Source: an uncultured Collinsella sp. (GTDB lineage: Bacteria; Actinomycetota; Coriobacteriia; Coriobacteriales; Coriobacteriaceae). From it: a stretch of 8,925 nt of DNA. The stretch is taken from the NCBI GenBank assembly GCA_900554135.1, contig USFU01000061.1, positions 1 to 8,925 on the forward strand, read 5' to 3'. A program made the position numbers and the translations under genes. The notes under the pieces were generated by a model. That model did no database searches and was not told where the DNA came from. It saw nothing but the letters and a program-made list of their open reading frames with translations. Position 1 is the stretch's first letter. Every line of letters starts with the position of its first letter. Of the stretch, positions 1-6,116 are shown piece by piece.

Positions 1-229
1 TCGTCTTCGTGCGCCGCTCGAACACGAGATTGCCGAGCGCGATCTGCTGCCCCAAGGTCTCAAGGACGAGATGTTCGACTATTATCTGGCGTTTTTGCTG
101 TCGGGTATTATCGGTATCTATCGCACGTGGGCCCTGTCTGATGGCTCGGTTCCTATCGAGCGCGTCTCGGAGGTCGCCAACGACCTGACTCTCAATGGCC
201 TGTCGAGTCTGGAATCTCGCTTGGATTAG
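1..229 (+). CDS. TetR/AcrR-family transcriptional regulator, C-terminal part
   Basis: An open frame enters from the left edge (first full codon at position 2) and ends at TAG 227-229, giving about 75 residues. The helix-turn-helix end lies outside the window. The visible part is helical and contains YYLAFLLSGIIGIYRTWAL, followed by an acidic stretch and a short tail ending ESRLD. This resembles the ligand-binding C-terminal domain of TetR regulators (TetR_C_7 type, 'yylaFl..G..gi...Wl'), which controls release from DNA. It is the only plus-strand gene and is convergent with everything else here. The IS3 remnant begins directly after the stop codon, so the last few residues could be native or created by the insertion. 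The ligand and target genes cannot be told from this fragment. Confidence 0.75.
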   Translation, partial: RLRAPLEHEIAERDLLPQGLKDEMFDYYLAFLLSGIIGIYRTWALSDGSVPIERVSEVANDLTLNGLSSLESRLD

Positions 230-1108
230 GCGCAGGCTCGAGTTCGTGAGGCGCTTGTCGGGGTGCAGCCCGATCGACCAGGCGACGGGCATCCCATCGA
301 AGCAGTCGACTATCGGGCTCAGGTAGACCTTCCCGCCGCCCGGGAGCCTGAACTCGGTGATGTCGGTGAGCCACAGCCGGTTGGGCTCGTCGGCGTGGAA
401 ATTCCTGTTCACGAGGTTCTCCGGTGCCTTGGAGACCTCGCCGGCGTAGGAGCTGTAGCCCCGGGCGCGCCTCTTGTTGTAGACGACCTCGAGGCCCTCC
501 TCGCGCATCACGCGGGCCACGCGCTTCTCGCTGGCGCGGACCCCCTCGCGGCGCAGGCGCGCCCAGACGGTGCGGTACCCCCAGCACCCCGAGCCCTCGC
601 GGAAGATGCGCACCACGCGGCCGCGTATGTCGGCGTCGCGGTCGCGCGGCGCGGCGACGCGGGGCCTCCAGTACTCATAGGAGCTCTTCGATATCCTCAA
701 GAAACCTGTGATCGAGCGGAGGGGCAGGGCGGTCGCCCGCCTCAATCTCTCGCCGAGCTCGCACTTGCTCCTGTTCGAGATCGAAGCCGGGTCCCACCCT
801 TCCGCTTTTAGGTCGGCCAACACCGCCCTGAGCAGCAGGTTCTCTATCTGGTCCTCGTTGAGCCCGGCGAGCGGGCCGGTCGCGGGCGGGGCGTAGATCT
901 ACTTGTCGGGGCCAAAGCTGGCCTCCTTCCGGCGCGGTTTCCTCGCACCGATTCTACAGCGCGCCCCGGTGTAGCTGTGCGGGAGGTGGCCCGTCGCCCA
1001 CTTCTTGGCCGCGCCCACCGTGACCCCCGCGAACTTCGCGGCGGCGGTCGGCCCCATGCCGTCCTCCGTCGCCAGGAGGAAGAGCTCGACCTTCTCCCTG
1101 CTGTACAT
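230..1108 (-). pseudogene. IS3-family transposase, interrupted by a stop and missing its C-terminus
   Basis: The likely start is ATG 1108 (MYSREK), with GGAGG six bases upstream. The first 69 codons encode a helix-turn-helix OrfA-like domain (GPTAAAKFAGVTVGAAKKWA) and end at TAG 899-901. Translation in the same frame then continues without a shift through an OrfB-like part: GLNEDQIENLLLRAVLADLK, a SITGFLRISKSSYEYW segment, the HTH_21-like region GYRTVWARLRREGV, and the start of the rve/DDE integrase core. The first catalytic Asp is in WLTDITEF (codon 362-364) and the second in SPIVDCFDG (codon 305-307). The frame loses similarity soon after NSSLR, so the third catalytic residue, Glu, is absent. 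The enzyme cannot be active. IS3 elements usually join OrfA and OrfB by a -1 frameshift; here both lie in one frame separated only by TAG. Confidence 0.85.
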
Positions 1109-1123
1109 GCGAACCTCCAGTCC

Positions 1124-1140
1124 GGACCGCTTCACGGTCC
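1124..1140 (-). other. Hairpin just upstream of the transposase ribosome binding site
   Basis: GGACCG and CGGTCC form a perfect 6-bp stem around a 5-base loop. It sits about five bases before the GGAGG (1114-1118) of the transposase start at 1108. Many insertion sequences carry structure here that limits transposase translation from outside transcripts. That role is inferred from position only. Confidence 0.4.
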
Positions 1141-1241
1141 AACTTTCTGTCCGCACCCCCTTTTATGGCTTGGATGCCGATTTTAGGAACTATTTCACCA
1201 CAACTTAGGAGGGGATGTGAGGTCCCCGGCATGTATATGAA

Positions 1242-1276
1242 AACGGCTCTGATTCCCAGAAGGAAACAGAGCCGTT
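1242..1276 (-). terminator. Rho-independent terminator after the tRNA-Pro/tRNA-Gly genes
   Basis: AACGGCTCTG (1242-1251) pairs perfectly with CAGAGCCGTT (1267-1276). After one A-A mismatch the stem continues for four more pairs (TTCC/GGAA). On the minus strand the hairpin is followed by a short T run (TTTTCA counting the stem end), and it lies 12 bases after the encoded CCA of tRNA-Gly. On the plus strand it is followed by AAAA and no T run, so it serves the tRNA operon. The flanking stretch 1156-1241 holds no gene I can support. Confidence 0.85.
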
Positions 1277-1288
1277 AAAACTATCCTA

Positions 1289-1362
1289 TGGAGCGGGCGA
1301 CGGGAATCGAACCCGCGTCATCAGCTTGGAAGGCTGGGGTTCTACCATTGAACTACGCCCGC
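1289..1362 (-). tRNA. tRNA-Gly (anticodon TCC)
   Basis: The minus strand folds as a full cloverleaf. It has a 7-bp acceptor stem (GCGGGCG/CGCCCGC), a D-arm GTTC/GAAC, an anticodon loop CTTCCAA with anticodon TCC, a T-arm with loop TTCGATT, discriminator T, and an encoded CCA (1291-1289). The pair at the base of the anticodon stem (27-43) is a C-A mismatch; the other four pairs are intact. It lies six bases downstream of tRNA-Pro and is probably cotranscribed with it. Confidence 0.97.
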
Positions 1363-1368
1363 AAGATA

Positions 1369-1445
1369 TGGTCGGGACGACAGGATTTGAACCTGCGACA
1401 TCCTGCTCCCAAAGCAGGCGCGCTACCAAACTGCGCCACGTCCCG
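1369..1445 (-). tRNA. tRNA-Pro (anticodon TGG)
   Basis: The minus strand gives a 77-base cloverleaf including an encoded CCA (1371-1369). The acceptor stem is CGGGACG/CGTCCCG, the D-arm GCGC/GCGC, the anticodon stem CCTGC/GCAGG with loop TTTGGGA (anticodon TGG), and the T-arm GCAGG/CCTGT around TTCAAAT. It is the first gene of a two-tRNA transcription unit starting at the promoter near 1500. Confidence 0.97.
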
Positions 1446-1496
1446 AAGGTGTTGAGCAGCTAAGGCATAAACCTTGCGTGTCCCAAAGCGAAGGAA

Positions 1497-1525
1497 ATTA
1501 TAGGGGAGACTCCCCGCCTGTGCAA
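1497..1525 (-). promoter_or_regulatory. Sigma-70-type promoter of the tRNA-Pro/tRNA-Gly unit
   Basis: On the minus strand TTGCAC (1525-1520) is followed after exactly 17 bases by TATAAT (1502-1497), a near-consensus -35/-10 pair. Transcription would start near 1490, about 45 bases before the mature tRNA-Pro end. The spacer contains a perfect palindrome, GGGGAG-T-CTCCCC (1503-1515). The -35 box begins 12 bases after the brnQ stop codon. Confidence 0.85.
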
Positions 1526-1536
1526 GCGCAGAAACC

Positions 1537-2895
1537 CTAGCTCCTCGAATGTGTGACAAACTGGCTATGAACCAGACCGATCACAAACGCCACCACGGCG
1601 ACTGGCGCCCATGCGGCACCGATATCTGCCAAGGGCAATGCATCGAACGGCAGCCACGCGCCCGCAAAGAACGCGTCGCGAACCGAGGTGATCACACTCT
1701 GCACCGCGACAACGCCGCCGACCCAAACCCACACTTGGGGGTACGCGTCGCAAAAACCGTGCACCAGGCCCATCAGCACCAGCACGATGGCAACGGGGTA
1801 CAAGGCGTTGAGCATGGGCACCGAGAACATGAGGATCACGTCGAGGCCCACGTTGGAGAGCACGCACGAAAACGCCGCGAACACAAAGGCGAGAATCGCA
1901 AAGGGACGGCGCATGGCCTCCTCGGAGGCCTCCGCTCCCCCTTCGACCACATACGTCTCGCAGAAGTAACGCGAGCAGCAGCTGATAAGGCCAATACACA
2001 CATTCATGCAGGCGAGGAAGAAAATCGCAAAGACCACGACCGTGCCGGCTAGGCCAAAGTGCATAGAGGCCGAACGCGCAAGGATCGCGGCGCCGTTGGT
2101 GGCGTCGGGCATAACCGTGCCGAGCTGCATACCGGAAAGCGCCAAGCCGCAGTAGATGATGGCCATGAGCACGCCGGCGATCACACCCGAACGCGAGATC
2201 TCGAAGGCCACGCGCTTATCGTCGGTAACGCCGAGCTCATGGATGGTCTCGGCGATGATGATGCCAAAGGCGAGCGACGCAAGCAGGTCCATGGTCTGGT
2301 AGCCGGTCAAAAAGCCCTGCACGGCAGCACCGGCATTGTAGGGAGCCTGCGGCGCGGCAGCGGGACCCAACGGCGAGACCACGGCGGCACCCACAACCAG
2401 CACGATGAGCGCAATGAGCGCGGGGCCCGTAATGCGGCCGAGCACGCGCGTGATAACGCCCGGACGCAGCGTGAGCGCAAACGCGACGACAAAGAAGCCA
2501 ACGGCAAACACCAGGCGAGCCGTGCCGAGCGAGACGCCCTCGGGCAGCAGCGGCACCAGCATCTCGAAGGCCGTGGAGCTCGTACGCGGAATAGCCAGGC
2601 ACGGGCCGATGGCCAGATACACCGCCGCGACAAAGAACTCGCCAAACCTGGGGTGCACGCGGCCGGCAAGCTCGCGCGCCGTTCCGGCAAGCGCCACGGC
2701 GATAAAGCCCATGACGGGCAGGCCGATGGCGGCGATGAGAAAGCCGAGCATGGCGACCGGCGTGGCAGAACCTGCCTGCAGCGCCAGCAGTGGCGGAATA
2801 ATGAGGTTGCCGGCGCCAAAGAGCATCGAGAACAGGGCGATGCCGACGGTGACGACATGGTCGGAGCGCAGACCGTGCGGGGCGGATGAAGCCAT
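1537..2895 (-). CDS. brnQ: Branched-chain amino acid:cation symporter (LIVCS family)
   Basis: Encodes a 452-residue integral membrane protein made almost wholly of hydrophobic helices, about 12 by eye, consistent with BrnQ carriers that import leucine, isoleucine and valine with Na+ or H+. Family signatures visible are LFGAGNLIIPP (about residues 25-35) in the first helix, GPCLAIPRTSS near residue 100, and YQTMDLLASLAFGI near residue 205. I chose ATG 2895 because the protein then begins just before helix 1 and an AAAGGTGG motif lies a few bases upstream. The open frame runs further upstream, but that extension crosses a hairpin and the preceding gene and does not look like protein. The gene follows the selenium operon but is separated from it by a terminator-like hairpin, so a functional link is not implied. 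No clear terminator follows it before the tRNA promoter. Confidence 0.93.
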   Translation of the reverse strand: MASSAPHGLRSDHVVTVGIALFSMLFGAGNLIIPPLLALQAGSATPVAMLGFLIAAIGLPVMGFIAVALAGTARELAGRVHPRFGEFFVAAVYLAIGPCLAIPRTSSTAFEMLVPLLPEGVSLGTARLVFAVGFFVVAFALTLRPGVITRVLGRITGPALIALIVLVVGAAVVSPLGPAAAPQAPYNAGAAVQGFLTGYQTMDLLASLAFGIIIAETIHELGVTDDKRVAFEISRSGVIAGVLMAIIYCGLALSGMQLGTVMPDATNGAAILARSASMHFGLAGTVVVFAIFFLACMNVCIGLISCCSRYFCETYVVEGGAEASEEAMRRPFAILAFVFAAFSCVLSNVGLDVILMFSVPMLNALYPVAIVLVLMGLVHGFCDAYPQVWVWVGGVVAVQSVITSVRDAFFAGAWLPFDALPLADIGAAWAPVAVVAFVIGLVHSQFVTHSRS

Positions 2896-2918
2896 GGGTC
2901 CACCTTTCGGGTTGAAAC

Positions 2919-2949
2919 AAAAACGGGACGGGCAAAAACACCCGTCCCG
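2919..2949 (-). terminator. Hairpin terminator or attenuator between the selenium operon and brnQ
   Basis: CGGGACGGG (2924-2932) and CCCGTCCCG (2941-2949) form a perfect 9-bp stem with an 8-base loop. On the minus strand it is followed by TTTTTG. It starts 23 bases after the stop of the cysteine desulfurase-family gene and ends about 24 bases before the brnQ start. It fits an intrinsic terminator of the upstream operon. Because brnQ begins so soon after it, brnQ depends on readthrough or on a promoter overlapping this spot; TATACT at 2957-2952 is a possible -10 but has no convincing -35. Confidence 0.8.
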
Positions 2950-2972
2950 CAAGTATAAACGGTCTAGCAGCT

Positions 2973-4112
2973 TTAGCAGGCTAAATCGCACAGAGCATCG
3001 ATAGCCGTGTCGACTTCTTCGGTCGTGTTGAAATACCCAAACGAGAAGCGGACGACACCCTGGCGCTCGGTCCCCAGCGCACGGTGCATGAGCGGGGCGC
3101 AATGGGCACCGGGACGGGTCGCAATCCCCCACCCTTGCATGAGCGCGTCCGAGATCTCGGCAGAATCGATATCGCCCACGTTAAGCGACACAATCGCAGA
3201 GCGCGTCGGCTGGTCAAAGGCACCGTAGAGCTTAATTCCCGGAATCTCGCGCACACCGGCAAGGAAGCGATCAGCGAGCGCGCGCTCGTGGGCAGCAATC
3301 GCCTCGACCCCACCCTGGGCCTCGATAAAGTCGAGACCAGCGGTAAGGCCCGCGATGCCATGGCCGTTGAGCGTGCCCGCCTCCAGGCGCGTAGGCCACT
3401 CAAGCGGCTGCAGTGGGTCGAAGCTGTGCACACCCGTGCCGCCCATAGCCCATGGAGCCACGTCAATGCCCTCCGCCACGGCCAGACCACCGGTGCCTTG
3501 GGGTCCCATGAGCCCCTTGTGGCCGGTAAAGCACACCACGTCGAGCCCCATGGTCTGCATATCGATACGCGCCGCACCGGCAGACTGCGAGGCATCGACG
3601 ATAACCAGCGCGCCGGCCGCATGAGCCACAGCCGCCACACGTGCAACATCAACGGCGTTGCCGGTCACATTGGAGGCGTGCGTCACCACCACGGCACGCG
3701 TGTCAGGCGTCACCAGCCGCTCGAGCTCGTCATAGTCAAGCACGCCGTTCGCGTCACAGCCCGCATGTTCAACGGTCACGCCCTGCTCTGCCGCCAGGCG
3801 GTTGAGCGGACGCAGCACGGAGTTGTGCTCGAGCACCGTTGTGACCACACGGTCGCCGGGGCGCACCACGCCATTGATGACGGTGTTGAGCGCCGCGGTG
3901 GAGTTGGGCGTAAAACAAACATGGTCAGCACGCGGGCAGCCCAGCAAGCGCGCAAGCTTGGCGCGGCAGCCGTGGATGGTACGCGCCGCATCGAGCGCAC
4001 CCGACGTGGCACCGCGCCCGGCATTGCCGAGCGAGCACATAGCCTGCGTCACGGCATCGATGACCGTTTGCGGCTTATACATGGTCGTCGCCGCGTTATC
4101 CAGGTAGATCAT
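2973..4112 (-). CDS. Class V aminotransferase, cysteine desulfurase family (EF2568-like)
   Basis: A 379-residue PLP enzyme of the NifS/SufS fold. It begins MIYLDNAATT, the family N-terminus. The PLP lysine is K199 in CFTGHKG, a cofactor-site Asp lies in IVDASQSAGA (about 171-180), and the catalytic Cys is C338 in RPGAHCAP. Such enzymes remove sulfur or selenium from cysteine or selenocysteine as an enzyme-bound persulfide or perselenide. The sequence resembles the TIGR01977 (EF2568) subgroup, which is known from selenium gene clusters with SelD and YedF. I chose ATG 4112 rather than an upstream GTG (4127): it overlaps the preceding stop as ATGA and has GGGAGG seven bases before it. As the last gene before the 2919-2949 hairpin it probably supplies selenium to YedF or SelD; that supply role is inferred. 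The protein ends in Cys. Confidence 0.92.
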   Translation of the reverse strand: MIYLDNAATTMYKPQTVIDAVTQAMCSLGNAGRGATSGALDAARTIHGCRAKLARLLGCPRADHVCFTPNSTAALNTVINGVVRPGDRVVTTVLEHNSVLRPLNRLAAEQGVTVEHAGCDANGVLDYDELERLVTPDTRAVVVTHASNVTGNAVDVARVAAVAHAAGALVIVDASQSAGAARIDMQTMGLDVVCFTGHKGLMGPQGTGGLAVAEGIDVAPWAMGGTGVHSFDPLQPLEWPTRLEAGTLNGHGIAGLTAGLDFIEAQGGVEAIAAHERALADRFLAGVREIPGIKLYGAFDQPTRSAIVSLNVGDIDSAEISDALMQGWGIATRPGAHCAPLMHRALGTERQGVVRFSFGYFNTTEEVDTAIDALCDLAC

Positions 4113-4360
4113 CGCACGACCTCCCACATGTCGATCACCGTAAAACCCTCGGTGGGGACGCCCGCCGCGGAAAGCTCGCCGCGCAGCAGGCCCTCATCCG
4201 AAGGCAGCGCCTTCCACGCCAAGCCGCAGCCGGCAGCGACCTCCCCGGGCACGGGAATCGTGCGCCCGGGAAGTCCCCGCTCGATGCATAGGGTCTCGCA
4301 CCCCATGGCGGCCGCCGTGGTGGGAAACGTGATGACAAGCGCCGGGCGCTTCTCCCTCAT
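4109..4360 (-). CDS. DUF3343 small putative Se/S carrier protein
   Basis: A small protein of 83 residues. It has a beta-strand start (PALVITFPTTAAAM) and the signature IPVPGEVAAGCGLAWKA, matching the 'PvPr.is..CGla' motif of DUF3343 (PF11823, putative Se/S carrier-like). C45 is the conserved cysteine and a plausible site for carrying selenium or sulfur; C21 and C25 are further cysteines. ATG 4360 has GGAG five bases upstream. A longer version from about 4423 would overlap yedF and adds a non-family N-terminus, so I rejected it. The gene lies 19 bases after yedF, and its stop overlaps the next start (ATGA), indicating translational coupling with the desulfurase-family enzyme. DUF3343 is known to co-occur with SelD/YedF; its biochemical role is not established to my knowledge. 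Confidence 0.88.
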   Translation of the reverse strand: MREKRPALVITFPTTAAAMGCETLCIERGLPGRTIPVPGEVAAGCGLAWKALPSDEGLLRGELSAAGVPTEGFTVIDMWEVVR

Positions 4361-4379
4361 GGCAACTCCAACCAATACG

Positions 4380-5006
4380 CTACGGGCGCACGACGCGCAC
4401 GGCCTGCTCCATCTTCTCCACAATCACGTACATGTTGGTGACCTCGCCCACAGCAAGCTGGTCTTTAATGCCATAGTGGTCGAGGCAGGTACCACAGGTA
4501 AGGATCTCGACACCCTGCTCGGCCAGACCCTTCAGGTCATCGAGCACCGGTGAGCCCTCGACAGTGAGCTTGGCGCCGCCGTTGTAGAACAGCATGGTCG
4601 CGGGCAGCTCCTCCTGCTGCGTCACGGCGAAGATAAACGCCTTCATGAGCTTGTGGCCCAGCTCGTCGTCGCCACGGCCCATGCAGTCGGTGTAGACGGA
4701 AATGACGAGCTTGCCCTTGCCGGCGCTGGCATCACAGAAGGCAGCGCCATCCTGCTCGGGATCAGCCACGGCAACGGCGCCAGAGGTCGCCACGGTCACG
4801 TGCCACTCGGCGTCAGAAACCTTCTCGACCGAGGCCGCGCAGCCCTTCTCCTGCGCCATCTTGGAGATGTTCTTGACGGCGGTCTCGTTATCGACCGAGG
4901 TCACGACGGCGCCCTCGCCGTCGAGCTGCTTCAGAGCCTTGAGCGTCTTGACGACAGGCAGCGGGCAGGCATCGCCCATGGCATTGACTTCAATTTTGGT
5001 AGACAT
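4380..5006 (-). CDS. yedF: Selenium metabolism protein YedF (TusA-like plus DsrE-like domains)
   Basis: A 208-residue two-domain protein. Residues 1-75 form a SirA/TusA-like domain with the CPxP motif at C14 (DACPLPVVKT), the residue that carries persulfide sulfur in TusA. Residues from about 97 to 208 form a DsrE/DsrF-like domain: LVISVYTDCMGRGDDELG, then TMLFYNGGAKL and TCGTCLDHYGIKD. This architecture and length match the YedF family (TIGR03527) found with selenium-use genes. It is thought to carry or deliver selenium, but the reaction is not proven. ATG 5006 is preceded by AAAGGATG. The gene follows selD by 60 bases that hold no other signal I could see, and precedes the DUF3343 gene by 19, so the three are probably cotranscribed. 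Confidence 0.94.
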   Translation of the reverse strand: MSTKIEVNAMGDACPLPVVKTLKALKQLDGEGAVVTSVDNETAVKNISKMAQEKGCAASVEKVSDAEWHVTVATSGAVAVADPEQDGAAFCDASAGKGKLVISVYTDCMGRGDDELGHKLMKAFIFAVTQQEELPATMLFYNGGAKLTVEGSPVLDDLKGLAEQGVEILTCGTCLDHYGIKDQLAVGEVTNMYVIVEKMEQAVRVVRP

Positions 5007-5066
5007 AGTTACATCCTTTCAAAAGGGACCGCCCAGAACAGTAGGCAGTCGCATAAACAGTTTTCC

Positions 5067-6116
5067 TTAATGCACAACGCGAACGGCAGAACCGCCCGGC
5101 ACCGGCTCGCACACGCGGCCGACGACGGAGGCGATACGTCCTTCGGCATGCAGACGGCGCGCAAGCTCATCCACATCGGCAGCAGGTGCCGCGATAAGCA
5201 AGCCACCAGACGTCTGCGGATCGTACAACGTATCCAACATGCCCGGCTCCAAGTCATCGTCAGCCGCCACGCGCGGGCCAAAGAAGTCCTGGTTGCGGTA
5301 GGCGCCGGCAGGAATAATGCCCAGACGCGCCATATCGAGCACCTGGTCAAAGAGCGGCACCGCCCCCGACGCAAGCTCAATCTGCACGCCCGAGCCCTCG
5401 GCCATCTCGCACGCGTGCCCGATCAGGCCAAAGCCCGTAATGTCGGTGCAGCCGTGAAGCTCAAGTCCCTCGGCCAGACGAATCGGGGCCTCGTTGAGGG
5501 TGCGCATCGAGTCAAACATCAGGCTAGCCTCGTCCTGCTCGATAAGCTCGCCCTTAATGGCCGTGGTGATGACGCCCGAGCCGATCGCCTTGGTCAGCAG
5601 CAGAACATCGCCCACGCGTGCGCCGCTGTTGGCGAGCATGCGGTCGAGCGCGACAAAGCCGCTCACGGACAGGCCGTACTTGGGCTCGTCGTCGTTGATG
5701 GTATGGCCGCCCGCGATGGAGCAACCCGCCTCGACGCACTTGTCGGCGCCGCCCGCCAGAATCTGACCGGCAACCTCGACGCCCAGGCAACTGGGTATGC
5801 AGAGCAGGTTCATGGCATGGCTCGGTCGTCCACCCATGGCGTAGATGTCCGACAGCGAGTTGGCCGCGGCAATCTGGCCAAACAGAAACGGGTCGTCGAC
5901 CATCGGCGGGAAGAAGTCGATGGACTGCACAAGCCCCAGGTTCTCCCCTACGCGGAAGACGCTCGCATCGTCAGAGGTATCGAACCCCACGAGCAAGTTG
6001 TCGTTATGTACATTTGGCAAGTCGCCCAGGACCTGGGCGAGGGCTCCAGGAGCCAACTTAGCGGCTCAACCGCTCGCGGCCGTCATGGACGTGAGCCTAA
6101 TCTGATCCTTATCCAT
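5067..6116 (-). CDS. selD: Selenophosphate synthetase SelD, itself a selenoprotein (in-frame UGA = Sec17)
   Basis: SelD makes selenophosphate from selenide and ATP, the selenium donor for selenocysteine and other selenium compounds. Read from ATG 6116 the protein has 349 residues and begins MDKDQIRLTSMTAASG, then UGA (6068-6066), then AAKLAPG. This aligns with the SelD catalytic loop 'G(C/U)xxK', with selenocysteine at residue 17 and the essential lysine at K20. Other signatures are DTSDDASVF (46-54), QSIDFFPPMVDDPFLFG (64-80), LSDIYAMGG (88-96), GGHT (136-139), TDITGFGLIGH (224-234) and DPQTSGGLL (299-307). A shorter frame from TTG 6056 would lack the catalytic residue. The ATG has AAAGGAGG upstream and overlaps the end of the glycosyltransferase gene by 8 bases. 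Production needs host SelA, SelB and tRNA-Sec, which are not in this window. Confidence 0.95.
6022..6068 (-). promoter_or_regulatory. Candidate bacterial SECIS element with the selD UGA
   Basis: The span starts at the UGA (6068-6066). Downstream on the minus strand, TCGCCCAG (6040-6033) and CTGGGCGA (6029-6022) form a perfect 8-bp stem around loop GTC, beginning 33 bases after the UGA. The loop context AGGUC matches the SelB-binding loop of E. coli fdhF, and bacterial SECIS loops need an early G. A second hairpin lies nearer, GGCTCC/GGAGCC (6054-6042) with a tight loop, but its loop lacks the G. A third, AGCGG/CCGCT (6074-6060), places the UGA in its own loop. Which structure SelB uses cannot be decided by eye. 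Confidence 0.6.

Larger units (their letters stand above)
230..1155 (-). mobile_element. Decayed, truncated IS3-family insertion sequence
   Basis: The segment contains a recognisable IS3-type transposase on the minus strand (see the pseudogene entry). The upstream end is probably near 1155: read on the minus strand, the sequence there starts TGCGGACAGAAAGTTGGAC, which has the 5'-TG and the AAGTTGGAC style of IS3-group terminal repeats. The downstream end is missing. Similarity to transposase stops around 230-240, directly against the TetR stop codon, with no matching CA-ended inverted repeat. No target-site duplication could be recognised. The element is therefore an immobile remnant. The upstream boundary is inferred from end style only, and the downstream boundary is set by where the protein similarity stops. 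Confidence 0.7.

Noticed and set aside
1..229. Continuation of the transposase frame on the minus strand to the window edge
   Set aside because: The frame stays open but the product no longer resembles a transposase; it is antisense to the TetR coding sequence.
230..1362. tRNA-Gly 3' end as an integration (att) site for a larger island
   Set aside because: I saw no second copy of the tRNA 3' end, no integrase, and the adjacent element is an IS3 remnant, which does not target tRNA genes by site-specific recombination.
1537..3132. A 531-residue version of the BrnQ frame starting at 3132
   Set aside because: The extra N-terminus crosses the terminator hairpin and the 3' end of the desulfurase-family gene and is Cys/Arg-rich with no BrnQ similarity. 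ATG 2895 has a ribosome site and the family start.
5067..6056. SelD starting at TTG 6056
   Set aside because: It would lack the catalytic Cys/Sec and Lys and has no ribosome site. The UGA reading from 6116 restores both.
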